A stretch of DNA of 64,000 bases. Origin: Uruburuella testudinis. Its GTDB lineage: Bacteria > Pseudomonadota > Gammaproteobacteria > Burkholderiales > Neisseriaceae. The translations under genes and the position numbers were made by a program. The notes below the pieces were generated by a model. That model saw only the letters and a list, made by a program, of their open reading frames with translations, searched no databases and was not told where the DNA came from. This document shows, piece after piece, positions 49,602 to 58,898 of the stretch (position 1 is the first letter of the stretch; the number at the start of each line of letters is the position of its first letter). The stretch spans positions 2,294,001 to 2,358,000 of the forward strand of contig NZ_CP091508.1 of assembly GCF_022870865.1 (NCBI RefSeq). The letters run 5' to 3'.

Positions 49602-50130
49602 CAGACGGCATGTTTCAGACGGCATGTTTCAGACGGCATGTTTCAGACGGCATGTTTCAGACGGCATGTTTCAGACGGCATGTTTCAGACGGCATGTTTC
49701 AGACGGCATGTTTCAGACGGCATGTTTCAGACGGCATGTTTCAGACGGCATGTTTCAGACGGCATGTTTCAGACGGCATGTTTCAGACGGCATGTTTCAG
49801 ACGGCATGTTTCAGACGGCATGTTTCAGACGGCATGTTTCAGACGGCATGTTTCAGACGGCATGTTTCAGACGGCATGTTTCAGACGGCATGTTTCAGAC
49901 GGCATGTTTCAGACGGCATGTTTCAGACGGCATGTTTCAGACGGCATGTTTCAGACGGCATGTTTCAGACGGCATGTTTCAGACGGCATGTTTCAGACGG
50001 CATGTTTCAGACGGCATGTTTCAGACGGCATGTTTCAGACGGCATGTTTCAGACGGCATGTTTCAGACGGCATGTTTCAGACGGCATGTTTCAGACGGCA
50101 TGTTTCAGACGGCATGTTTCAGACGGCATG
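49602..50130. repeat. Tandem array of 38 AT-type DNA uptake sequences
   Basis: The 14-bp unit CAGACGGCATGTTT is repeated without any visible change from 49602; the 38th copy starts at 50120 and ends CAGACGGCATG. The complement, read across units, gives ATGCCGTCTGAA every 14 bp, the 12-mer DUS used by N. meningitidis and N. gonorrhoeae. Elsewhere in the window AGGCCGTCTGAA dominates. With no stop in any plus-strand frame the array creates false ORFs with a 14-residue period. Confidence 0.97.
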
Positions 50131-50173
50131 TAAAAAACCCCGCAGCTTCGCTGCGGGGTTTTTTACATGCCGT
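50127..50173 (-). terminator. Strong terminator after the type I secretion genes
   Basis: AAAAAACCCCGCAGC and GCTGCGGGGTTTTTT with a 3-base loop; the palindrome extends outwards to GGCATGT/ACATGCC, so the final array unit forms one arm. Located 20 bases after the HlyD-type stop. Confidence 0.92.
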
Positions 50174-50192
50174 TTCTCTGTGCTTGTGCGGT

Positions 50193-51422
50193 TTAACGTT
50201 CGCGCAAGGCTTGTTTCATGCGGGTAATCGGTTTGATCAGGTATTGGAATACAGTTTTCTCGCCGGTTTTCACATCAACGGTAGCCACCATGCCGGGGAT
50301 AATCGGCATGTTTTGGCCGTTTTTATCTTTCAGGCTGTTGCTGTCGGTTTGCACCAAAATGCGGTAATACACCTGATTGGGGTCGAGCTTCAAATCATTG
50401 GTGCGCGGCTGGCTGTTATTGCTCATGGTATCGGGGCTGATCAGGGTAACTTTGCCGTCGAGTCCGCCGTAAATGGCATAATCATAGGCGCTGATTTTCA
50501 CAACTGCGGGCAGGCCTGGGCTCATAAAGGCAACATCTTGCGGGCGGATATAGGCTTCCACCAGCAATTTATCGTCTAAGGGGACGATGGTGAGGATATC
50601 CTGCCCTACGTTGACCACGCCGCCTACGGTATTGATTTCGATATTTTTCACAATACCGCGCATGGGGGCGCGAATCAGTGAGCGGTCGACCGGGTCGGCG
50701 CGCATGGCCATGTTTTCTTTGGCTTGAGCCAGCTCCGATTCGGCCTGCACCAGCTCATTATTGGCATCGGCCATATAGCGGTTGCGGCGCTCGGCCATTT
50801 GCAGGGCCAAGTCGCTGGATTGGCGCTGCATACGCAATAGCTCCACTTCGGAAACCACGCCGTGCGCCACCATTGGGGCGGTGATGCTGATTTCTTTATC
50901 CAACGCGGCTTTGCTGATGCTGAGGCCGTGGATGGCTTCGGTAACGGCGCGCCGACGGGCAACAAAGGCGGCATGTTCGCGCTGTTTCAACTCGTTGCTG
51001 ATGCCTTTCGGGAAAGCCAGCTCGCTGCCGTATGCCTCTGCTTTGAGGCGAGCCACCATGGCTTCAAGGTTGTGTACTTTGGCTTCGCTTTCGCGCAATA
51101 CGGCGGAGCTTCGGGTGTCGTCAAGCTTCAGCAGAATCTGGTCTTTTTCAACGATATCGCCTTCCCTCACTTTCATTTCAGTGATGATGCCGGGATCGAG
51201 GCTTTGCACAACTTGCTCGCGGCTGCTGGGAATAACGTTGCCCTGCCCGCGGGTAACTTCTTCAATCGGGCTGTTGTATGCCCATATCACAAAAACCACT
51301 AAAAAGACAAAAAACAGGATAATCACCCAAAATTGGCCGCTGTGTTTCTCTTTTTGCAATGCGGCATTCAGGTCGTTGATGAGTGCCATGTCTTTCGGTT
51401 TGACGTTGTTTTCACTGCTCAT
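50193..51422 (-). CDS. Type I secretion periplasmic adaptor (HlyD/LapC-like)
   Basis: 409 residues. One membrane helix (about 31-50, FWVIILFFVFLVVFVIWAY) is followed by a biotinyl-lipoyl segment, long coiled-coil hairpin (about 100-240) and a beta-barrel region with AYIRPQDVAFMSPGLPAVVKISAYDYAIYGG, typical of HlyD-family adaptors. It links the inner membrane ABC protein to the TolC-like channel. Last of three secretion genes on this strand; 69 bases separate it from the ATPase gene, including one AG-DUS. Confidence 0.92.
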   Translation of the reverse strand: MSSENNVKPKDMALINDLNAALQKEKHSGQFWVIILFFVFLVVFVIWAYNSPIEEVTRGQGNVIPSSREQVVQSLDPGIITEMKVREGDIVEKDQILLKLDDTRSSAVLRESEAKVHNLEAMVARLKAEAYGSELAFPKGISNELKQREHAAFVARRRAVTEAIHGLSISKAALDKEISITAPMVAHGVVSEVELLRMQRQSSDLALQMAERRNRYMADANNELVQAESELAQAKENMAMRADPVDRSLIRAPMRGIVKNIEINTVGGVVNVGQDILTIVPLDDKLLVEAYIRPQDVAFMSPGLPAVVKISAYDYAIYGGLDGKVTLISPDTMSNNSQPRTNDLKLDPNQVYYRILVQTDSNSLKDKNGQNMPIIPGMVATVDVKTGEKTVFQYLIKPITRMKQALRER

Positions 51423-51491
51423 AATGGTTTATACCTTGTTAAGGTTTGGTTAGAGGCCGTCTGAAAGCGGCTTTTATCGGGTTGACTGATT

Positions 51492-53663
51492 TTAATTAAC
51501 CGCGGCGGCATTGGCCGGCGGCGGGGCATCGCTGCTGTGGCTTTTATTTTCATTTTGCAGCAATTTTTGCAATACCAAGTCTCGCGGTCCGTCCATCACC
51601 ACTTTGCCGTTATCCATCACGATAATGCGGTTGACGATTTGCAGCACTTGCGGGCGGTGGGTAACCAATACCATGGTTTTATCTCTGCCCCATTGAGCCA
51701 GCGCCTGTAAAGACATTTGTTCGGTGGCCTGATCAAGCCCGGTGGTCGGTTCGTCAAGCAGCACTACCCGCGGGTTACGCAAAGTCATGCGTGCCAGTGC
51801 GATAATTTGCTTTTGACCGCCCGACAAGCCCAAGCCGTCTTCACCCAGCGGCATATCGAGGCCGCGCGGATGGTTGCGGATGATTTTATCCAAGCCGAAA
51901 CGCTTGAGCGCCACCAGCAAATCTTGATCGCTCGAATAGCCGTCGATGCGCGCCAAATCCATATTCTCCCGCAAAGTGCCTAAAAACAGGCGCGGCGATT
52001 GGCTGAGCAACATCACTTGGTTGCGCAGAAAGTTGGGATCAAGCTGGCGCATATCGACACCGTCCAGCGTAATATTGCCTTCTGCCGCATCATAAAGGCC
52101 ACCGGCCAATTTCAACATGGTACTTTTGCCGCTGCCTATGCGCCCCAATACGCCTACTTTTTCTCCGGGGCGGATGCTCAGCTTCAAGCTGCTGACGGCG
52201 GCATTACTGTCTTGCTGATATTTGAACGACACATTTTCAAAGTTGATACCGCCCTGAACATGATCCAACGTGATGTACTTGCGCTCGGGGTTGCGCTCCA
52301 CCGGCCGCTCGACAATATTGTTTACCCCTTCCAAGGCCAGTTTTGCCTGTTGAAAACGGGTGGCCAGGCCGGCTACTTGAGCCAGCGGCGACAAAGCGCG
52401 GCCGGAAAGAATCACTGCTGCAATCAAAGCGCCCATGGTAATGCGGTCGGCCGGGTTTTCGGCATGAATCAGATAAGTGCCGAGCAACACCAGGCCTACT
52501 GTGTTCAGCTGCTGCATACCCACTGCAAAGTTAATCATAAAATTGCTGGTATCCCGCACTTTGATGGATGATGCTGAAGTTTTGGCGGTATATTCATCCC
52601 AGCGTTGCTGCGCCCAGGTGGTGGCATTATTGGTTTTCAGGGTTTCGATGCCTTCAATGGCTTCCACCGCCAAGCCCGAGCGTTGAGATGATTCTTTCAT
52701 CGATTCATTAATATGGCGGGAAAGCGGTCGCTGTACCAAAAAGCCGACAATCAACACAATGGGGATAATCGTGAGCGGCACCAACGCCAGCTTACCACCG
52801 ACAATACCGATCACGGTGATGAAGAGCAACAAAAACGGCAAATCCACCAAAGTGAGCAAGCTGGCGCTGGTCATAAATTCGCGCACCGATTCAAATTCGC
52901 GCAGGTTATTGGCGTATGAGCCGGCAGATGCCGGGCGGTCGGCCAAACGCAGCGCCATCACTCGGCGGAACAGCGCCGAGCTGATAATCAGGTCGGCTTT
53001 TTTACCGGCAATATCGGTTAAATGCCCGCGAATGAGTTTGGCGACAAATTCGAAGGCAATCGCCAACACAACGCCGATGCTCAATACCCAAAGTGTTTCA
53101 TAAGCCTGATTGGGAATTACGCGGTCATAAACGTTCATCACATACAGCGAGCTGACCAAGGCCAGAAAATTGATGATGACTGTGGCCAGCACCACTTGGT
53201 AATAATAGCTTCGGAAACGCCAAATCACTTTCCAAAACCATGATTTGGGCAAAGCATATTCCGGTAAATCAGAGCGCACATCAGAGACCATTTTGGGTTT
53301 GATAAACCAACAATAGCCTAAATACAATATCGATAACTGTTGATAATCCAACTCTTGCGCCAAACCGTCGGCCTGGCGAATATGATATTTGCGCGCCCGG
53401 CCGGCACCTTCTATTTTGGTGATGACGGCCGCCTCTTCATTGTGCAGAATCACCACTACCGGCACGGCCAATGAGGGAATGTCTTCCAGGCTGCGTTTTG
53501 ACAGCGTGTTTTCAAAACCGTGGCTGCGCAATACTTCGGTAAGCGAGTGAAAATTGACGTTGAGTTTCTTATCCCGCACCACTTCCGCTGAAAGTGCTGC
53601 CTCTGAAACCGGCGCGCCCAGCAGCCGGGTAGCCAACGCAATGTGTTCGATAATAGATTTCAT
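51492..53663 (-). CDS. Type I secretion ABC transporter (LapB-like)
   Basis: 723 residues. The N-terminal 130 residues form a C39-like domain without the catalytic Cys, as in RTX and LapB-type exporters where it binds substrate rather than cutting it. Six membrane segments (about 150-430) precede the ATPase: Walker A GRIGSGKSTMLKLA, signature LSGGQKQIIALARM, Walker B VVLLDEPTTGLD and His in LVTHRP. It exports unfolded adhesin in one step with the HlyD and TolC partners. It starts 37 bases after the TolC-like gene. Confidence 0.93.
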   Translation of the reverse strand: MKSIIEHIALATRLLGAPVSEAALSAEVVRDKKLNVNFHSLTEVLRSHGFENTLSKRSLEDIPSLAVPVVVILHNEEAAVITKIEGAGRARKYHIRQADGLAQELDYQQLSILYLGYCWFIKPKMVSDVRSDLPEYALPKSWFWKVIWRFRSYYYQVVLATVIINFLALVSSLYVMNVYDRVIPNQAYETLWVLSIGVVLAIAFEFVAKLIRGHLTDIAGKKADLIISSALFRRVMALRLADRPASAGSYANNLREFESVREFMTSASLLTLVDLPFLLLFITVIGIVGGKLALVPLTIIPIVLIVGFLVQRPLSRHINESMKESSQRSGLAVEAIEGIETLKTNNATTWAQQRWDEYTAKTSASSIKVRDTSNFMINFAVGMQQLNTVGLVLLGTYLIHAENPADRITMGALIAAVILSGRALSPLAQVAGLATRFQQAKLALEGVNNIVERPVERNPERKYITLDHVQGGINFENVSFKYQQDSNAAVSSLKLSIRPGEKVGVLGRIGSGKSTMLKLAGGLYDAAEGNITLDGVDMRQLDPNFLRNQVMLLSQSPRLFLGTLRENMDLARIDGYSSDQDLLVALKRFGLDKIIRNHPRGLDMPLGEDGLGLSGGQKQIIALARMTLRNPRVVLLDEPTTGLDQATEQMSLQALAQWGRDKTMVLVTHRPQVLQIVNRIIVMDNGKVVMDGPRDLVLQKLLQNENKSHSSDAPPPANAAAVN

Positions 53664-53700
53664 AATAATGGTTCAATCATAAAGTAATGTGTTGTTTTAT

Positions 53701-54972
53701 TTACTGGCTGACGCCCGCCCAGTTGGCCATCTGAGACTGCGCCGTCAAATAATCCAACGCCGCATCTCTAAAATCATTGCGTGCGGTAACATGTTCTTGC
53801 TCAATACCGGCCAATTCGTTATAGGCACCCAAAACATCGGTCAGCGTCCGGCGGGCAATTTTAAACTGAAGCTCGTAAGCTTTTACCACTTCTTTTTGCG
53901 CCACAATATGCTGCGCCGTAATATCGGCCCGCTGCTCGCTCTGTGCCATATCGATTTGCGCAGTACGGGATTTTTCAGCTACTTCGCGTAGAATCTGCTC
54001 GGACTTGGAATCAGCCGCAATCAGTGCCTGCGCATTTTTATCCACATTATGACGGGCGGCGATATCCAAAACATTCCACGACATATTGACATACAGCTCG
54101 CGGGTGTCTTTACTGGCATTGCCTTCCAGATTAACCGACGGCATCCGCGCTGCTTTCGAAACATCCAACTCCGCATTGACGCTTTCGCGCTCGGCCTGCT
54201 GAGCCAGATAAGAAGGGTTCAAACCGTTGTCGCTGCTTTTAAACCGGCGCACCAGCGATTCGGCAGAATCGCTGAGGAAAGGATCTTGCAAATCATCAGC
54301 ACTAACCGGCACGGAAGTGTATTTCGACAAACGGCTCAATGCCAGCTCCATGGTTCGGCGCAGCTGGGAAATGGTGGTTTGAACCTGCAAGTGGCGTGCC
54401 CGCGCTTCAATCAGCTCAGATCGGCGGCCGCCGTCATATTTCACAATCACATCCAAATCTTTCAGCAAATGATTGTGGCGGTTCAAGCTTTGCAGATTAA
54501 CTTGCAAGGATTCCTTTGCCCGCAGCGCCGTCATATACAGCTTGCCGATTTCGCTGCCTAATTGCTCTTGAGTTTCAAAATATTTGTATTTATAGTAGAT
54601 TTCTTTTTGCTTGTCGCGGCGCACGGAGGCGCTGATACCGCCCCAAGAGTAGAGATTCAGCGTGCCGCGTACCCCCAGGCCGTCATCCATATCGTTGCTT
54701 TCATATTTATGCTTTTGCGCAACAACTTGAGTGCCGGTAAGCGTAAGCACTGGGTAATGCCCTGCCCGCGTGGCTTTGGTGGTGCTTTTGGCTGAATTTT
54801 CATTGGCCCTGGCTTCAAGCAGCGATGGATCTGATACCAGAGCGCTTTTTAAAATATCTTTAAGCTCTTGCGCCAAAAGCGGTTGGGTGCCCAGAAAAAA
54901 CACGATTGAAACGGTTGATAACCTTCTGAATAAACCGCATGGATTGAATGAGGGCTTTCGCATATTTTTCAC
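53701..54972 (-). CDS. Type I secretion outer membrane channel (TolC/LapE-like)
   Basis: 423 residues with a signal peptide (VSIVFFLGTQPLLAQ) and two TolC-type repeats of coiled coil and beta-strands (LKDILKSALVSDPSLLEARA, LNPSYLAQQAERESVNAELD). It forms the trimeric exit duct. The frame starts with GTG at 54970-54972; an ATG three codons later (54961-54963) is equally likely and neither has a clear Shine-Dalgarno. First gene of the secretion operon; GAYNELAGIEQEHVTARNDF near the C-terminus is a typical helix. Confidence 0.9.
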   Translation of the reverse strand: MKNMRKPSFNPCGLFRRLSTVSIVFFLGTQPLLAQELKDILKSALVSDPSLLEARANENSAKSTTKATRAGHYPVLTLTGTQVVAQKHKYESNDMDDGLGVRGTLNLYSWGGISASVRRDKQKEIYYKYKYFETQEQLGSEIGKLYMTALRAKESLQVNLQSLNRHNHLLKDLDVIVKYDGGRRSELIEARARHLQVQTTISQLRRTMELALSRLSKYTSVPVSADDLQDPFLSDSAESLVRRFKSSDNGLNPSYLAQQAERESVNAELDVSKAARMPSVNLEGNASKDTRELYVNMSWNVLDIAARHNVDKNAQALIAADSKSEQILREVAEKSRTAQIDMAQSEQRADITAQHIVAQKEVVKAYELQFKIARRTLTDVLGAYNELAGIEQEHVTARNDFRDAALDYLTAQSQMANWAGVSQ

Positions 54973-55274
54973 AAGTGAGTATTTAAGTATTATTTATTAA
55001 GTGTGGCTTTGCCGGAAATCTTGTATAAGCCATGCCGTTGTTGTATCAATCGGCAAACAGGCTATAAAATTAATTTAGCATAACACTTTCTTTACCTTTT
55101 TTCAGCAAATCCATGACAAAAGGTAGCAATACCGGCTTAAAGTGTATTAATTAACACACTATCACTTTAATTACTATATTTTCAAGCGCTTTGCCGTTTT
55201 AATGAATATATAGCCGTTAAAAAAATCAATTGACCAGGCTCTTTGCCTGCTTATTGAATCAGCATTCGCACCAA
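54973..55274. promoter_or_regulatory. Upstream region of the secretion operon, with a palindrome
   Basis: 302 bp, AT-rich. AGTGT-N10-ACACT at 55141-55160 (centre ATTAATTA) is a candidate operator. The promoter for the TolC-like gene should lie here; no clear -35/-10 pair is picked. No gene seen. Confidence 0.4.
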
Positions 55275-55310
55275 AATAGAAATCCCACTGGTTACAGTGG
55301 GATTTCTATT
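55275..55310 (-). terminator. Rho-independent terminator after rplY
   Basis: AATAGAAATCCCACTG and its exact complement with a 4-base loop (GTTA), a perfect 36-bp hairpin 43 bases after the rplY stop. Confidence 0.9.
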
Positions 55311-55353
55311 ACATCTGAATATTGCACGCAATATAGATTTTAATTACTGACGA

Positions 55354-55926
55354 TTAGCGTTTTTTACCGGTTACTGTTGCAACGGCCAAGTTGGTATTGC
55401 GTTTCAGAGAAACGCTTTCCACGCCTTCGGGAAATTTAATATCAGACAAGTGCAAGATATCACCGGCAACAACCGAGCCGCAATCCAATTCCAATACGGC
55501 AGGAATATTCTTCGGCAGAGCAAGTACTTCAACCGTAGTGGCCAACATAGACACACGGCCGCCTTGCAATTTTACCGCCTGAGAAGATTCAGCATTCACA
55601 ATGTGCAGAGGCACGCGGATTTTCAACGGCTTATCGGCATCTACCACTTGAAAATCAATATGTTGAACTTCTTGACGGAACGGGTGCATTTGGAAATCGC
55701 GCACAATCACGTCTTGGGTTTTACCGTCGAGCGAGAGTTTGATCAAGGCAGTGTGGAAAGTTTCTTTTTCCAATGCGTAGTACACGGTTTTGTGGTCTAC
55801 AGCGATAGCAACCGGTTTTTGATCCTCACCATAAAGCACGGCGGGGGTTTGGCCTTCGCGACGCAGGCGGCGGCTCGCACCAGTGCCCTGAGCTTCGCGA
55901 ACGGTGGCTTGAATTTCGTATGACAT
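55354..55926 (-). CDS. rplY: 50S ribosomal protein L25 (Ctc form)
   Basis: 190 residues: an L25 5S rRNA-binding domain (1-95, [22 protein letters not shown]) plus the C-terminal TL5-like domain ([15 protein letters not shown]), making the long Ctc form. Start at 55926 ([11 protein letters not shown]) has GGAG upstream; the frame extends five codons further. It follows prs by 66 bases, the common prs-rplY order. Confidence 0.95.
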   Translation of the reverse strand: MSYEIQATVREAQGTGASRRLRREGQTPAVLYGEDQKPVAIAVDHKTVYYALEKETFHTALIKLSLDGKTQDVIVRDFQMHPFRQEVQHIDFQVVDADKPLKIRVPLHIVNAESSQAVKLQGGRVSMLATTVEVLALPKNIPAVLELDCGSVVAGDILHLSDIKFPEGVESVSLKRNTNLAVATVTGKKR

Positions 55927-55992
55927 AATAAAATACTCCAATTAGATAAAAAGTGTCGTCATCAGCCGCGACCAGCTTAAGACGACTGGGTT

Positions 55993-56979
55993 TTACGGCA
56001 GAAACACACTGCCGCTTGTCAGCACATCTTCATTGAAAAGATATGAGACAGATTCTTCATTGCTGATACGGCGCACCGTTTCAGCCAGCAAGCCGGCAAT
56101 GGTTACCTGGCGGATGCGTTCGCAACTACGGGCAGCCTCCGACAACGGAATGGTGTCGGTCACCACCACTTGGTCAATATCAGATGACGCAATGCGCGAA
56201 ACCGCTTCACCTGAAAATACAGGATGGGTAGCATAAGCCAACACACGGGAAGCCCCGCGTGCTTTTAAAGCAGAGGCGGCCTTGCACAAGGTATTGGCAG
56301 TATCAATCATATCGTCGACAATCAGGCAGGTTCGATCTTGTACATCGCCGATAATATTCATGACTTCGGCCACATTGGCTTTGGGGCGGCGTTTATCGAT
56401 AATCGCCAAATCTACATTCAACACTTTCGCCACTGCCCGTGCACGCACTACGCCGCCGATATCAGGGCTGACTACCGTCAGGTTTTCGATACGCTGCTGC
56501 TGGATATCGTTAATCAAAATCGGGGTGGCATAAATATTATCCACCGGAATATCGAAAAAGCCCTGAATCTGGTCGGCATGCAAATCCACAGTCAGCACGC
56601 GGTCAATACCGGCTGAATACAGCATATTGGCTACGAGCTTGGCCGAAATCGGCACGCGCACCGAACGCGGGCGACGGTCTTGGCGGGCATAACCAAAATA
56701 AGGAATCGCAGCGGTAATACGACCGGCTGAAGCGCGTTTGAGCGCATCGGCCATGGTCAGGATTTCCATCAGGTTATCATTGGTCGGCGCACAAGTTGGC
56801 TGTAAAATAAACACATCACGCCCGCGCACATTTTCGAGCAGCTCAATGGCCACTTCGCCGTCTGAAAATTGGCTGACGGAAGCATCGCCCAACCTGATAT
56901 CCAAATGTTTCACAACTTTTTGCGCCAGCTCGGGGTTGGCATTACCGGTAAACACCATCAAACTATCATATGCTGCCAT
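55993..56979 (-). CDS. prs: Ribose-phosphate pyrophosphokinase
   Basis: 328 residues. PRPP synthase signatures: [34 protein letters not shown] (ATP site), [12 protein letters not shown], the ribose-5-phosphate loop and [13 protein letters not shown]. It makes PRPP for nucleotides, His and Trp. Start at 56979 ([18 protein letters not shown]) has a purine-rich GGTGAAGAAG site; the frame to 57027 adds an unconserved Glu/Asn-rich leader. It lies downstream of two tRNA genes. Confidence 0.97.
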   Translation of the reverse strand: MAAYDSLMVFTGNANPELAQKVVKHLDIRLGDASVSQFSDGEVAIELLENVRGRDVFILQPTCAPTNDNLMEILTMADALKRASAGRITAAIPYFGYARQDRRPRSVRVPISAKLVANMLYSAGIDRVLTVDLHADQIQGFFDIPVDNIYATPILINDIQQQRIENLTVVSPDIGGVVRARAVAKVLNVDLAIIDKRRPKANVAEVMNIIGDVQDRTCLIVDDMIDTANTLCKAASALKARGASRVLAYATHPVFSGEAVSRIASSDIDQVVVTDTIPLSEAARSCERIRQVTIAGLLAETVRRISNEESVSYLFNEDVLTSGSVFLP

Positions 56980-57131
56980 ATCTTCTTCACCTGGATTGGT
57001 AGGTTGGTTTTGCTCAGAAAACATCACGCTTCCTTCAGCTCTAGACTTGCATCGGAACCGCCATTATACGCACTCTGCCCCATCATCAAAAGCCCTGAAT
57101 GCTTTTATCGGAAAAAGTGTCGTGAAAACGT

Positions 57132-57167
57132 AATAAAAGCGTGCAAGTGAACTTACACGCTTTTATT
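57132..57167 (-). terminator. Hairpin between the tRNA genes and prs
   Basis: AATAAAAGCGTG and CACGCTTTTATT with a 12-base loop, two bases after the tRNA 3' end. It could terminate the tRNA transcript or protect a processed end. Confidence 0.75.
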
Positions 57168-57168
57168 T

Positions 57169-57244
57169 TGGCTGGGGAGGAAGGATTCGAACCTTCGCAT
57201 GCTGGAATCAAAATCCAGTGTCTTAACCGCTTGACGACTCCCCA
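57169..57244 (-). tRNA. tRNA-Gln(TTG), second copy
   Basis: 76 nt with encoded CCA. Acceptor TGGGGAG/CTCCCCA, anticodon arm CTGGA-TT-TTG-AT-TCCAG, T-arm GAAGG-TTCGAAT-CCTTC. Identical to the copy at 57253. Anticodon TTG reads CAA/CAG glutamine codons. Confidence 0.96.
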
Positions 57245-57252
57245 AAAAGGGT

Positions 57253-57328
57253 TGGCTGGGGAGGAAGGATTCGAACCTTCGCATGCTGGAATCAAAATCC
57301 AGTGTCTTAACCGCTTGACGACTCCCCA
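57253..57328 (-). tRNA. tRNA-Gln(TTG), first copy
   Basis: 76 nt, identical to the copy at 57169-57244; an 8-base spacer (CAACCCTT on the coding strand) lies between them, so the pair is an exact 84-bp tandem duplication. The tRNAs follow ispE by 12 bases and are probably transcribed with it. Confidence 0.96.
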
Positions 57329-57340
57329 ACACTTCAAACC

Positions 57341-58189
57341 TTAAATATCAAGCAACGGGTGTCGGGCCAAGCCTTCTACGCAATATGCTTTATATTCATT
57401 TGAAATCCGACTGTATACCGCTTGCGCATCCTTTTGCATCTGAAAGCTGATAAACAAACAGGCGCCGGAACCGGTCATCAACGGGCTGCCATACTGCTTC
57501 AACTTTTCATAGACCTGCAAAACTTCGGGATACGCTTCCAAAACCACTGCCTGCATATCATTTCTAAACGGCTGTACTGTTTGGAAAGTCGGCATTATGC
57601 TGGATTTGGAATCACGCGTCAAGCCCTCGTGCGAAAAAATTACGCTGGTGGCGACATGAACCGGGGGCCTCACCACCACATACCATTGCTTCGGTATGGC
57701 GATTTCGCGCAATTGCTCGCCCACACCTTGGGCAAAAGCATTTTTGCCGAAAATAAAAAACGGCACATCCGCACCGAGTTTCAAGCCGATGGTCATCAGG
57801 GTTTCCCGGCTCAGCCCGCATTGCCATAAATGATTCAGTGCCAGCAGCACTGTTGCGGCATCGGAGCTGCCGCCGCCCAGCCCTCCGCCCATCGGAATTC
57901 GTTTTTCCAGCCAAATATCTGCCCCCTTGGCACCGCCGGTGTATGACTGCAAAGCCGTCGCTGCTCGAAAACTTAAATCCTGTTCGGGCAATACGCCTTG
58001 TGTGGGCGTGTGCAGTATAATTTTATCGTCATCACGTACCGCCAGATAAACGGTGTCATACAAACTAATCAAGCAGAATATGCTTTCCAGATTATGGTAT
58101 CCGTCACTGCGTCGCCCGGTAATTCGCAAATCCAGATTAAGTTTGGCTGGCGCAGCAAAGGCTTGCGCATGCGTAGGAACAGGATTCAT
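57341..58189 (-). CDS. ispE: 4-diphosphocytidyl-2-C-methyl-D-erythritol kinase
   Basis: 282 residues of the GHMP kinase family. [19 protein letters not shown] carries the substrate Lys and Asp/His; the ATP loop is [14 protein letters not shown]; the third motif is [10 protein letters not shown]. It phosphorylates CDP-methylerythritol in the non-mevalonate isoprenoid pathway. It starts 6 bases after the lolB stop and precedes tRNA-Gln and prs, a known Neisseria order. Confidence 0.96.
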   Translation of the reverse strand: MNPVPTHAQAFAAPAKLNLDLRITGRRSDGYHNLESIFCLISLYDTVYLAVRDDDKIILHTPTQGVLPEQDLSFRAATALQSYTGGAKGADIWLEKRIPMGGGLGGGSSDAATVLLALNHLWQCGLSRETLMTIGLKLGADVPFFIFGKNAFAQGVGEQLREIAIPKQWYVVVRPPVHVATSVIFSHEGLTRDSKSSIMPTFQTVQPFRNDMQAVVLEAYPEVLQVYEKLKQYGSPLMTGSGACLFISFQMQKDAQAVYSRISNEYKAYCVEGLARHPLLDI

Positions 58190-58195
58190 AACGGC

Positions 58196-58795
58196 TTACC
58201 CGCGCGCTGCGCATTGTTCGGGCGCAGCGGTATCGACAGCCGTTGCCGCCATTTGGTCGAATACCAGCCTCAAACTTAATTTCGGGCTTTCCAGCAGCAA
58301 TATCCGCGGCGAACCATCAGCCTTCAGCGTGCGCGATATTGTCCACTCAAACTGCTGCAACCGGCCGTCGGGCAGCACTTGGTGCGGCGCATTGCGCACC
58401 CACTGCCCGTTTGCCCACACATTCAGATATTGCACCGGCAAAGCAAAGCCCAACAGCTGCTCGCTCAAGGCTTCGGCACTGCCTGCCTGATAAACCTGCC
58501 CTTTACTGTCTACCGCCAGCACCCCCCGACGGTCTTGACAAAGCTGCCCCAAAGTATTGCCCAGCGGTGTATTGACATTAATGGTTTGTACGTTATTTTG
58601 ATAAGTCCAATCAAAATTAGCATACGAGCCTTTTTCGTTCATTTTAACCGCCAAGCGCCCTTGGGCAGCAAAATCAGCCATATCGGCCTGCGGCTGCCAG
58701 CTTTCACTGCCGGCCAAACGCGTTTGCGCACAAGCAGCCAATAAAACAACGGCACTGCCCAACAATAATTTTGAAAAAATCGGTTTGACTTTCAA
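58196..58795 (-). CDS. lolB: Outer membrane lipoprotein receptor LolB
   Basis: 199 residues. The signal peptide ends VVLLAAC with lipid Cys22. The mature part shows the LolB beta-sandwich: ADFAAQGRLAVKMNEKGSYANFDWTYQ and TPLGNTLGQL. It accepts lipoproteins from LolA at the outer membrane. The start is TTG at 58793-58795; AAGGA lies 8-12 bases upstream and there is no ATG before the lipobox, so the TTG start is well supported. Followed closely by ispE. Confidence 0.92.
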   Translation of the reverse strand: MKVKPIFSKLLLGSAVVLLAACAQTRLAGSESWQPQADMADFAAQGRLAVKMNEKGSYANFDWTYQNNVQTINVNTPLGNTLGQLCQDRRGVLAVDSKGQVYQAGSAEALSEQLLGFALPVQYLNVWANGQWVRNAPHQVLPDGRLQQFEWTISRTLKADGSPRILLLESPKLSLRLVFDQMAATAVDTAAPEQCAARG

Positions 58796-58812
58796 CGATG
58801 GTTCCTTTGTTT

Positions 58813-58847
58813 TTCAGACGGCCTGATATAGTTAAAGGCCGTCTGAA
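58813..58847 (-). terminator. Inverted DUS pair between the TPR gene and lolB
   Basis: TTCAGACGGCCT and AGGCCGTCTGAA separated by 11 bases; an additional lone DUS overlaps 58883-58894 near the TPR stop. Confidence 0.65.
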
Positions 58848-58898
58848 TGCATTATCATGACTATCTTCACATTTCAAACAAGCTTTCAGACGGCCTGT

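Noticed and set aside
49602..50130. CRISPR array
   Set aside because: Repeats are directly abutting without unique spacers, and no cas genes are present.
49567..50579. Plus-strand frames of 188-313 codons with a 14-residue period
   Set aside because: They arise because the 14-bp DUS unit has no stop in any plus-strand frame; composition is purely periodic and part overlaps the HlyD-type gene.
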